Assembly: GCA_002724575.1 (NCBI GenBank)
Contig: PBPC01000057.1
Coordinates: forward strand, 1 to 64,000
DNA: 64,000 nucleotides
Direction: 5' to 3'
Source: Gemmatimonadota bacterium
Lineage (GTDB): Bacteria > Gemmatimonadota > Gemmatimonadetes > Longimicrobiales > Gaopeijiaceae
Shown: in pieces, positions 24,679-33,001 of the stretch
How the letters are laid out: each line of letters begins with the position of its first letter
Numbering within the stretch: the stretch's first letter is position 1
Notes under the pieces: generated by a model
Database searches by the model: none
What the model was told of the DNA's origin: nothing
What the model saw: the letters and a program-made list of their open reading frames with translations, nothing else
Program-made: the position numbers and the translations under genes

Positions 24679-27462
24679 TTGAGTATCCCCTCCAAGGATG
24701 TCCCGCGGATTTTCTTGATTGACGCTTACGCGCTGATCTACCGTTCTTACTTTGCATTTATCAAGAGGCCGCTTACGAATGCGGCAGGTGAGAATACTTC
24801 TGCACCCTTTGGCTTTACTCGTTTCCTGCTAGACATACGTGAGAATTGTGACCCTGATTACTTAGCAGTGGTTTTTGATGCAGGTGTATCATTCCGCGAC
24901 GTCGAATATCCGGAATACAAGGCCACCCGAGAGAAGATGCCCGATGATCTTAGGGCTAGCCTGGGGCGAATACGAGATATCTTAGATGGCTTTAATGATC
25001 CGGTCGTGGAGCTCGAAGGATATGAGGCCGATGATGTGATCGGGACACTTGCCATTAAAGCTAGAGATCAGGGGCTAGAGGCGGTGATTGTTTCCGGTGA
25101 CAAAGATTTTTATCAACTAATTGGTCCTGGAATTCACCTTTTGAATCCGGGACGTGGCGGTGCGACAGGCGTAGCCTCTGAATGGGTGACAGAAGAGAAC
25201 GCTATTGAAAAGTTCGGGATCCCTCCTTCCCAGGTGGCAGATTACTTGGCTCTAGTTGGAGATTCTTCAGACAATGTTCCAGGTGCTCCGGGTATAGGTA
25301 AGAAGACTGCTTCATCCTTACTGCAAAACTATGAGAACATAGAACAACTCATTGCTCATGCAGAGGAACTAAAACCCCCAAGGGCTTCCAAGTCTCTTCA
25401 AGAGAATGCGGAGCAAGTTCGTTTATCGAAGAGGTTGGTTACGATCATGACTGACCTCGATGTTCCATTAGATCTCGATTCACTCAAGGTCAAGGAACCC
25501 AATAATGCCGTGCTCCGCGATCTTTTTGCTGAACTAGGGTTTCGCCGACTCACCGAGCAATTTTCAGCAGCAGTTAGCTCCGATACGCCAAGCAGCGAGG
25601 AAGAGCCTGGGAAGAACGATGTTTCCTGTCAAATTCTAGATCTGCAATCTGACTTAACGGATCTTGTTGAGGATATTCGTGCATCAGGCCGGGTTGCTAT
25701 TGCTTCAGAGTTTACGACCAAGGATCCACTTGTTGGGGATTTGGTGTCACTTGCTTTCTCGACCAAGAGCGGTGTTGCTAGCTATCTCCCATTGGGGCAT
25801 CAGAAAGCGTTCGAGTTGACCCTTGAAGGTGAAGATCAAGAGACGGTGGAGAACCTGCCCGGGTTGAAAAGTCGGGAGTTGGCTGCAATCAAGGAGATCT
25901 TAGAAGATCCCGAGATAGAGAAGGTTGGCCATGATCTGAAACGGACAGCTCTTTCGCTTGCACGTGCGGGGGTAAGGCTCCGTGGCTTCTTCTTTGATGT
26001 GATGATAGCGAGTTACCTATACGATCCAGGGAGCCGTGATCACGGGGTTGCCTCACTGGCCTTGAAGGAACTATCCCGTACAATCTGTGACCGCAAGGAT
26101 TTGGTCGGCAGTGGGAGTAGTGAGAGATCATTTTCGGATGTGCCCATAGAACAGGCAGGAAATTATCTGTGTGAGGTAGCGGACGTTCTACTTGGGTTAG
26201 CCATGTATTTCCAAGAACGCCTTGATGAGCGCTCCCTAAGTGACCTTATGGTGAACCTAGAGGCGCCGCTCATACCCGTTCTGGTCAACATGGAACTAGC
26301 AGGGATAGAGATCAACCGTGATTTCTTCAAAGAGATGCATTCCAAGCTGGCGCGTGAGCTTGACCTAATAGGAGGAGACATTTTCAAGCAAGCTGGTAGT
26401 GAGTTCAATTTGAACTCAACTCAACAGCTTAGGCAGGTTCTCTTTGAGAATTTGAGTCTCCCGATCATCAAGAAGACCAAAACAGGGCCTTCTACTGATG
26501 CTTCAGTCCTAGAGGAACTAGCAGCTCAGGGTCATGCCGTGCCACGCTTGATGATTGACTACCGAGAGCTGGAGAAACTTCGCTCCACATATGTGGACGC
26601 TCTACCTCAGCTTGTGAACGGAGAAACTGGCCGGATCCACACGAGTTTCAATCAGGCCGTGGCTGCAACAGGCAGGCTGTCTTCGAGTGACCCTAACCTT
26701 CAAAACATTCCAATTCGGACTGAGATAGGTCGGGAAATCCGTAAAGGCTTTATAGCAGCCCCTGGCAACCTATTCTTAGCGGTGGATTACTCTCAAATCG
26801 AATTACGTGTGCTCGCCCACTTTTCGAATGATGCTGCATTTGTAGGTGCTTTTACAGAAGGCGTTGACGTACACAGGCAGACCGCAGCAGTGATTTTTGG
26901 TATCTCCGTTGAAGACGTGACACCCGAGATGAGAGGGCAGGCAAAGACCGTCAGCTTCGCTACACTGTATGGGCAGGGAGCATTCTCCTTAGCTAATCGC
27001 CTCGGCATTTCACGAGATGAAGCTAATGAGTTTATTGAGATGTATTTTGAGCGATTTAGTAGTGTTCGGAAATTCTTTGATTCCCAAATCGATATGGCGA
27101 GAGACATGGGTTATGTAGAAACACTCATGGGTCGCCGCCGCTACGTGCCGGAAATTCAAGCAAGTAATTGGAGTGTCAGGCAATTTGGTGAACGTGTAGC
27201 CCAGAATACCCCGATACAGGGGACGGCAGCCGATATGATGAAAAGGGCCATGCTAGATGTGCATGCAGCCCTGGGGGCAGGGGATAGTGAAGCAAGAATA
27301 CTACTACAAGTTCATGATGAGCTTCTTCTCGAAGTGCCTCAGGATGAAATTGAAGAAGTCCGTGATCTTGTAGTGAATCAAATGGAAGGAGCTCTAGAAT
27401 TGAACGTTCCGCTAGTGGCGGAATCAGGTGTCGGGAGCACCTGGTACGAGTGTAAGAGTTGA
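24679..27462 (+). CDS. polA: DNA polymerase I (5'-3' exonuclease, degenerate 3'-5' exonuclease, polymerase)
   Basis: 927 residues. Domain 1 (about 10-300) is the 5-prime flap nuclease (FLIDAYALIYRSYFAF, YEADDVIGTLA, GDKDFYQL, GDSSDNVPGAPGIGKKTA). Domain 2 (about 325-510) has the proofreading fold, but its metal ligands are mostly replaced: by alignment to E. coli, D355 is Ala342, D424 is Thr423 and D501 is Val500, while Glu344 and Tyr496 remain. Domain 3 carries polymerase motifs A (VDYSQIELR), B (RGQAKTVSFATLYGQGAF) and C (QVHDELLLEVP). Repair and Okazaki fragment processing. TTG start chosen because the frame is short upstream. Confidence 0.95.
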   Translation: MSIPSKDVPRIFLIDAYALIYRSYFAFIKRPLTNAAGENTSAPFGFTRFLLDIRENCDPDYLAVVFDAGVSFRDVEYPEYKATREKMPDDLRASLGRIRDILDGFNDPVVELEGYEADDVIGTLAIKARDQGLEAVIVSGDKDFYQLIGPGIHLLNPGRGGATGVASEWVTEENAIEKFGIPPSQVADYLALVGDSSDNVPGAPGIGKKTASSLLQNYENIEQLIAHAEELKPPRASKSLQENAEQVRLSKRLVTIMTDLDVPLDLDSLKVKEPNNAVLRDLFAELGFRRLTEQFSAAVSSDTPSSEEEPGKNDVSCQILDLQSDLTDLVEDIRASGRVAIASEFTTKDPLVGDLVSLAFSTKSGVASYLPLGHQKAFELTLEGEDQETVENLPGLKSRELAAIKEILEDPEIEKVGHDLKRTALSLARAGVRLRGFFFDVMIASYLYDPGSRDHGVASLALKELSRTICDRKDLVGSGSSERSFSDVPIEQAGNYLCEVADVLLGLAMYFQERLDERSLSDLMVNLEAPLIPVLVNMELAGIEINRDFFKEMHSKLARELDLIGGDIFKQAGSEFNLNSTQQLRQVLFENLSLPIIKKTKTGPSTDASVLEELAAQGHAVPRLMIDYRELEKLRSTYVDALPQLVNGETGRIHTSFNQAVAATGRLSSSDPNLQNIPIRTEIGREIRKGFIAAPGNLFLAVDYSQIELRVLAHFSNDAAFVGAFTEGVDVHRQTAAVIFGISVEDVTPEMRGQAKTVSFATLYGQGAFSLANRLGISRDEANEFIEMYFERFSSVRKFFDSQIDMARDMGYVETLMGRRRYVPEIQASNWSVRQFGERVAQNTPIQGTAADMMKRAMLDVHAALGAGDSEARILLQVHDELLLEVPQDEIEEVRDLVVNQMEGALELNVPLVAESGVGSTWYECKS

Positions 27463-27593
27463 GGCGATAATAGTGGAAAGTCTGTTGGCCCCGATAAGGG
27501 GGTTGTAAGAGCTTAGTCCCTGGCAGTCGCTATCCTATAGGTTTAATACCTGCTTGTTTTGTTTCCATAAGCCACAGTACTCAAGAACAAAGA

Positions 27594-27625
27594 AAAGGGC
27601 CTCGTCCAACAGGACGAGGCCCTTT
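27594..27625. terminator. bidirectional rho-independent terminator between polA and the sigma gene
   Basis: Stem AAAGGGCCTCGTCC / GGACGAGGCCCTTT with a 4-base loop (AACA), A-rich on one side and T-rich on the other, so it can end both the converging polA and minus-strand sigma transcripts. Confidence 0.88.
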
Positions 27626-27652
27626 CTATACAGGTCTCAATTCAACCTTGAG

Positions 27653-28513
27653 TCAGTTCGGAGTCCAGAACCCAGATAGAGAATCACCATGAGCGCTATC
27701 CCGGAGCTTCTCGAACGCTCGGTTACGAATTTGCCGAATCCGCTCACGCGTAACACCTAGGAGTGATCCGATCTCCTCAAGGGTTCTTTCTTCACCATCA
27801 TCTAGTCCGTAATACAGATACAGAATCTTTCGTTCGCGCTCAGTCAAATACTCATCGAACATTGTCTCAAGGTAATCTCGACGGGCGATTGCTTCGACGT
27901 CTTCCTCAATGTCAGACGCCTCGACTCCCGAGAAACGTTCTCCGAAGCTAGCGCTGTCCCGGTCACCTCGGTCGATCGGGGCGTCAAGGCTTAATTCTGA
28001 TGCCGCTACGCGCCGGAGAGCTCGGATAGTCTCAACCGGCTCCTCCATTGTTTTGGCGATTTCAGCATCGGTTGGAGTGCGACCGAGAGATTGTGTTAGT
28101 TGAGTGTTTGTGCGTGCAAGTTTCGCAAGATTGGAGTTCTGGTTCAGTGGAATACGGACAGAACGAGTTTGTTCGGCTAGTGCCTGAAGTACTGTTTGCC
28201 GAATCCACCAGACGGCGTAGGAGATAAACTTCACGCCCTTGTCAGGGTCAAATTTCTTTACTGCTTTCAGCAGGCCTTCATTACCAATGCAGACAAGCTC
28301 CGCGAGCCCAAGGCCACGGCCTTGATATTTCTTCACATAAGAGATGACGAAGCGAAGATTTGCCGTGACAAGCCTTTCAGCGGCCTCTTTATCTCCTACT
28401 CGCGCTCTTCGGGCGAGCTCCCGCTCCTCCATTGGGTCCTGAATTAACGGGTATTTTTCGACATCCTGCAGATACTGATCAAAGGAATCTAGGCCACGAG
28501 AGGAAGTAAACAT
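27653..28513 (-). CDS. RNA polymerase sigma-70 factor (short RpoD-like)
   Basis: 286 residues with regions 1.2 (LDSFDQYLQDVEKYPLI), 2 (NLRFVISYVKKYQGRGL; FDPDKGVKFISYAVWWIRQTV, the -10 recognition helix), 3 and 4 (LTERERKILYLYYGL and LEEIGSLLGVTRERIRQI, the -35 helix). Region 1.1 is absent, as in primary sigma factors of Bacteroidetes and relatives, so it could be the housekeeping factor. Region 2.2 reads ELVCIGNEGLL, where most have DLIQEGN, an odd substitution. A second paralogue lies at 48.8 kb. A plausible promoter is upstream. Confidence 0.88.
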   Translation of the reverse strand: MFTSSRGLDSFDQYLQDVEKYPLIQDPMEERELARRARVGDKEAAERLVTANLRFVISYVKKYQGRGLGLAELVCIGNEGLLKAVKKFDPDKGVKFISYAVWWIRQTVLQALAEQTRSVRIPLNQNSNLAKLARTNTQLTQSLGRTPTDAEIAKTMEEPVETIRALRRVAASELSLDAPIDRGDRDSASFGERFSGVEASDIEEDVEAIARRDYLETMFDEYLTERERKILYLYYGLDDGEERTLEEIGSLLGVTRERIRQIRNRAFEKLRDSAHGDSLSGFWTPN

Positions 28514-28643
28514 TCGTTTGCGATCGTCCCACTCTGGAGGAACGCTGATGGCTGGCCAAGCTAAGTCGACCCTAACAACCCTTGCAGTGCTTGGGCTATC
28601 GGGGTCGTAGCAACCAGCCGTGAAATCCCTTTAGGGGGCTCTG

Positions 28644-28672
28644 AACCTATAAAAATCTGTTTCCGAGGTCAA
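28644..28672 (-). promoter_or_regulatory. putative promoter for the sigma gene
   Basis: On the minus strand TTGACC (28672-28667) and TAGGTT (28649-28644) are spaced by 17 bases, about 130 bases before the sigma ATG. The -35 is good, the -10 only fair, so this is tentative. Confidence 0.35.
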
Positions 28673-28723
28673 AGCCTTCCACCGCGATACGCTATTTAGG
28701 CCTCAGAATGCCCTAATGAGGGT

Positions 28724-30532
28724 CTAGCGCATTGGAGTAAGAAATAAGTCTGGTCCTACGGGATTGCGGAGAGCCTTTTGAAGCTGGTGATCTCTGAAGC
28801 CAGAGCCAATTCCAAGGAGTTCGATTAAGGTGACCCGAAACACCGGTCCCCTACTTATGGGATCATTGATCGGAAAGGCAAGGTCAATGCGTCCAACAGC
28901 GCGAGTGCTTGCTGGAAAACCCATTCTTAACCCGAAGCCGGCTGAGCCTCGCCATCCACTATTTGTGCCATAGGGTACTTCCCCGGCCCACATTCGCCCG
29001 ACATCTGCAAAAAGTGTAAACCCAAAATCAACTACATCTGGGGACGGCCAGTTCAGAAAGATGCGGTCTTCAAGGGTAAAGAGGACACGTCGGGCTCCGG
29101 GAATATCATCTTCATAAAAGCCCCGAACTGCTTCACGGCCGCCCAGTGTGAGCTGGAAGGGGGTTTCGACTGACCATCCAGCCGTGGCGGATGTGCGGAA
29201 GAAGAATGTGTGAGCAGATGAGGATCCGGTACGCAGATAGGTGTAGAAATCAGCTGTACCGAAGAGGTCTCGCCATCCATCATCTCTGAATGAATGTCGG
29301 CCTTGACCCTCGACATTAACGAATATGAATACCTGACTAGAATTATGTCCGGTGAATAAGCGAAGGCGGGTGAAAACATCATCATGGCTCTTGAGGCCTC
29401 CGACCCGAAATGCTGGGATGCTTCGGCCAACGGTTAATCCGAGATCTATCCCTAAGGGTACGTCGATCACTTCCGCATGAGTATCAAGGCGAGCGGGGCG
29501 AATGTATCGGATCTGGCGTAACCCCAGCATGAGATTAATTCGGGTAGTCGCTGAAGCATTGATCTGTGATGCTAATATTGCCTGAAGTTGATCCGTGCCG
29601 GGGAAAGTATTACTGAAGTCACCGTCTAATACCACTTCAACATCCGTTGGAAAGCCGCCAAACTCGACCCTGTCGCGTGATAAGCCGAAACCTAGAAGCC
29701 CAAGCCTGCCTGGTCGTCCGAACCTCGTGGCGAAAGATATCTCGATCCACTCTTCTTGGAGAGGAAGTAGTACCTGGGTAACATCGGTCGGATTACCTGT
29801 TGCGTATGTATAGAGTCTGTCACGGTTGCTGTACGCTTCTCGTACCGCAACCCTGCCGACCTCTCCGACAAAGGGGTATGCCAGTTCTTGCTCAAAAAAG
29901 TTACCCACTCTTGTTCGACCGTACCCGAAACGAGCATCAGTTCTAGTACCGAACAGGCGAGGTTGCTCAATCAAGAAGCCAGCATCACGCTGCTCTCTTC
30001 TTCGTGCAAAGTATCCTTCGGCTAAGATGCCCTGACCGAATAGGTTCTCTTCCGTTAGCTCAATGCGCTCTAATTGAATGCCCTGATCGATCGAGACTCC
30101 TAAGTCAAACTTAGTCGTCCACTCATCTTGGGTGTTGATGAGAACGTGGTATGTTCCGTCTGGTTGCTCGACCGGGGCAACATCAGCATTTGCGATGAAA
30201 GGGTACTGCCTCAGAATTCTACCGGACTCTTCAAGTAAGAATGGATCAAGACAGTCGTTCTCACTGAATAGTACCTCTCTCAGTATGAAGCTTTGACGTG
30301 TGGTTATGTGGAGGGCATTCGCAAGCCTGTATACCCAACGCAAGGGACTGCCTTCTTCCAGTGTCTCCAACTGGAAAATAGGACGGTTATCCACAATGAT
30401 GTTCGTCACACGACCCAATTCACATAGACTGCCAGTTCCGACAGCTTGTGCACCAAGATCTGGTGACAAAACAAGCGTCGTACTGATTATGCCGACTAGC
30501 ACCCTGAGAGTAGTCCGACGAGCAGTTTCCAT
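28724..30532 (-). CDS. Omp85-like outer-membrane protein (BamA/TamA family)
   Basis: 602 residues. Signal peptide cut near DLGAQA, then a short periplasmic part with one POTRA-like unit (about residues 60-130; LHITTRQSFILREVLFSENDC, LLEESGRILRQYPFIANADV), then a beta-barrel of alternating strands. The end of the barrel has FQLTLGGREAVRGFYEDDIPGARR, which resembles the conserved GG..xVRGY / RGF loop-6 motif of Omp85 proteins. Family members insert or move proteins and lipids at the outer membrane. It is smaller than BamA (five POTRAs), so it is more likely a TamA-like or uncharacterised paralogue. Diverges from maeB. Confidence 0.75.
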   Translation of the reverse strand: METARRTTLRVLVGIISTTLVLSPDLGAQAVGTGSLCELGRVTNIIVDNRPIFQLETLEEGSPLRWVYRLANALHITTRQSFILREVLFSENDCLDPFLLEESGRILRQYPFIANADVAPVEQPDGTYHVLINTQDEWTTKFDLGVSIDQGIQLERIELTEENLFGQGILAEGYFARRREQRDAGFLIEQPRLFGTRTDARFGYGRTRVGNFFEQELAYPFVGEVGRVAVREAYSNRDRLYTYATGNPTDVTQVLLPLQEEWIEISFATRFGRPGRLGLLGFGLSRDRVEFGGFPTDVEVVLDGDFSNTFPGTDQLQAILASQINASATTRINLMLGLRQIRYIRPARLDTHAEVIDVPLGIDLGLTVGRSIPAFRVGGLKSHDDVFTRLRLFTGHNSSQVFIFVNVEGQGRHSFRDDGWRDLFGTADFYTYLRTGSSSAHTFFFRTSATAGWSVETPFQLTLGGREAVRGFYEDDIPGARRVLFTLEDRIFLNWPSPDVVDFGFTLFADVGRMWAGEVPYGTNSGWRGSAGFGLRMGFPASTRAVGRIDLAFPINDPISRGPVFRVTLIELLGIGSGFRDHQLQKALRNPVGPDLFLTPMR

Positions 30533-30641
30533 CTAAGGCTAGGCTGTTCCAGTTGTGAAGTGTGTGATTAGAAGCAATCCTTATCGCTTCTGTACGCTTC
30601 ACAGTCCATCAAGGTCCGCACATTCGTCGGGAGACTCTGAT

Positions 30642-32906
30642 ATGCCAAAGAGCAAAAAGGATGCTCTCGAGTATCATGAAAAAGGTCGACCTGGCAAGAT
30701 CGAGGTTGTGCCAACTAAGTCGGTGGCTACACAGCGCGACCTAGCGCTAGCGTATTCACCGGGGGTTGCTGAGCCTTGCCTTGCGATCCACTCCAATCCA
30801 AATGATGCATTCAAGTACACCGCTCGTGGAAACCTTGTAGGTGTAGTTTCGAACGGGACGGCAGTTCTAGGACTTGGCAACATAGGGCCCCTGGCAGCCA
30901 AGCCCGTGATGGAGGGGAAGGGAGTTCTCTTTAAGAGATTTGCGGGGATCGATGTTTTCGACCTAGAGGTTGCGTCTGAAAATCCAGCGGATGTAATCCG
31001 CTTTTGCGAATTGCTGGAGCCAACAGTCGGTGGCATCAACCTAGAAGACATAGCTGCTCCAGCATGCTTCGAGATCGAAGAAGCACTGTCTAAGAATCTT
31101 GATATTCCAGTCTTTCATGACGACCAACATGGCACAGCGATTATTACGGCTGCTGCCCTTATAAATGCTGTTGAGATTGTTGAGAAGAAGATAGAGCAGG
31201 TGAGGGTGGTATTTAATGGGGCTGGCGCATCTGCACTGTCTACGGCAAAGCATTTACTTCGTATCGGCGTGCCCTTGGATAATATCCTCATATGTGACTC
31301 AAAAGGCATAATACATGACGGTCGTGAAGATCTAAGTAGATACAAGGCAGTGTTTGCTGCAAAGACAAGCAAACGCACTCTTGAGGATGTGATGGTAGAT
31401 GCAGACGTATGCATCGGCTTGTCTGTGAAGGGGGCCATCACCAAAGAGATGGTTGTATCCATGGCGCCTAAGCCCATCATATTCAGCTTAGCTAATCCGG
31501 ACCCCGAGATCCTACCTGAGGAAGTCTTGGAGGTTCGAGACGATGCGATTATCGCGACTGGGCGCTCTGATTATCCCAATCAGGTTAACAACGTATTGGG
31601 CTTTCCCTTCATCTTCCGAGGTGCCTTAGATGTGCGAGCTAAAGGGATCAATGAGGAGATGATGCTTGCAGCGACGAGCGCGCTTGCTGAATTGGCACGA
31701 GAACAGGTGCCAGACACGGTTCGTGGAGCATATGAGGGGTCGGAGATGAGTTTTGGTAAAGAATACTTAATCCCGAAACCCTTCGACCATCGGGTATTAT
31801 TCCATGTTGCTCCAGCTGTCGCCAAGGCGGCCATTGAAACTGGGGTGGCGCGCGTTACGCTCGACATAGATCAGTACGTAGACCGGCTTCGGGCTTCACT
31901 GGGACCGGGTCGTGAAGTTATGAGGTGGATGACAACGCGGGCACGCAGAAATCCTGCCAAGATTGTTTTTCCAGAGGGACATAACGACAACATCATTTTG
32001 GCGGCTGTCCAGATGGCAGAAGATGGTATTTGCACGCCGATCTTACTTGGTCGTCCACCGCGGGTTCAGGAGAAGGCGGACTTACTTGGAGTGGATTTAA
32101 AAGGTGTGGAGACTGTCTACGCAGCTGAGTGTACAGAGAAGAGATACGATTTTGCGCAGACGTTGTTTGAGCGTAGAGCTCGGCGCGGTCTCACTTTAAC
32201 TGAGGCCCAATGGAATCTGTACAAGCCGATTTACTTCGCAGCGAGTATGCTCGAGGCTGGAGAAGCCGACGCTATGGTTGCCGGGATCGAGGCTAATTAT
32301 GCAGAAACTCTTCGTCCTGCTCTGGAAGTTGTGGGTCGAGCGTCCGGTGTATCTAAGGTTTCCGGGTTCTACATGTTGGCATTTCCAGGGAAAGAGTTGC
32401 TCTTCTTTGCGGATACCACAGTAAACATTGATCCTGATGCCGAAACGCTGTGCGATATTGCACTTCAGACTGCTGGATTTGTTCAGGATTTAGGGATTCG
32501 ACCACGAGTAGCGATGGTGAGTTTCTCTAATTTTGCTTCCAGTACACATGAAGAGTCCCGGCGGATGGCCCAAGCTGTAGATATGGTCCGGGAAAGTAAT
32601 CCTGAACTGGAGATTGATGGAGAGATGCAGGCGGACACTGCGATTGATGGGATAAAATTAAGCGAAGTTTATCCGTTCACGCATCTAAGCGGACCCGCCA
32701 ACGTACTAGTCTTCTCAAGACTCTCAGCTGCGAATGTCGCCTATAAACTTTTAGATCAGTTAGGGGGGGCGGATGTGATTGGGCCAGTTCTTTTAGGTAT
32801 GGAAAAACCGGTCCATATCCTACAGAGGGGGTGTGCTGTTCAGGACATTCTTAACCTAGCTACGATTGCATCGGTAGACTGGCAGGCAAGAAATAAGCAC
32901 ATTTGA
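30642..32906 (+). CDS. maeB: NADP-dependent malic enzyme with C-terminal phosphotransacetylase-like domain
   Basis: 754 residues of the MaeB type. N-terminal malic domain (YHEKGRPGKIEVVPTKSVATQRDLALAYSPGVAEPC), NAD(P)-binding domain with FNGAGASALSTAKHL, and from about residue 430 a phosphotransacetylase-like domain (VFPEGHNDNIILAAVQMAEDG; NYAETLRPALEV) that in the family regulates rather than catalyses. It oxidatively decarboxylates malate to pyruvate and supplies NADPH. ATG 30642 with GGGAG upstream replaces the track's 30555. A terminator follows, then pckA. Confidence 0.95.
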   Translation: MPKSKKDALEYHEKGRPGKIEVVPTKSVATQRDLALAYSPGVAEPCLAIHSNPNDAFKYTARGNLVGVVSNGTAVLGLGNIGPLAAKPVMEGKGVLFKRFAGIDVFDLEVASENPADVIRFCELLEPTVGGINLEDIAAPACFEIEEALSKNLDIPVFHDDQHGTAIITAAALINAVEIVEKKIEQVRVVFNGAGASALSTAKHLLRIGVPLDNILICDSKGIIHDGREDLSRYKAVFAAKTSKRTLEDVMVDADVCIGLSVKGAITKEMVVSMAPKPIIFSLANPDPEILPEEVLEVRDDAIIATGRSDYPNQVNNVLGFPFIFRGALDVRAKGINEEMMLAATSALAELAREQVPDTVRGAYEGSEMSFGKEYLIPKPFDHRVLFHVAPAVAKAAIETGVARVTLDIDQYVDRLRASLGPGREVMRWMTTRARRNPAKIVFPEGHNDNIILAAVQMAEDGICTPILLGRPPRVQEKADLLGVDLKGVETVYAAECTEKRYDFAQTLFERRARRGLTLTEAQWNLYKPIYFAASMLEAGEADAMVAGIEANYAETLRPALEVVGRASGVSKVSGFYMLAFPGKELLFFADTTVNIDPDAETLCDIALQTAGFVQDLGIRPRVAMVSFSNFASSTHEESRRMAQAVDMVRESNPELEIDGEMQADTAIDGIKLSEVYPFTHLSGPANVLVFSRLSAANVAYKLLDQLGGADVIGPVLLGMEKPVHILQRGCAVQDILNLATIASVDWQARNKHI

Positions 32907-32914
32907 TCCCTTCT

Positions 32915-32939
32915 CGGACGAGTCTCGTCCGGGTTTTTT
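32915..32939 (+). terminator. rho-independent terminator after maeB
   Basis: Stem CGGACGA / TCGTCCG around a GTC loop, then GG and six T residues, beginning nine bases after the maeB stop. Separates maeB from pckA transcription. Confidence 0.85.
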
Positions 32940-33001
32940 GTTCTTAAGCCTGCTTCCTAAGGCTCAGAGCCTCGCGGGATAGCAAAACCTTAGTTCATTC
33001 C

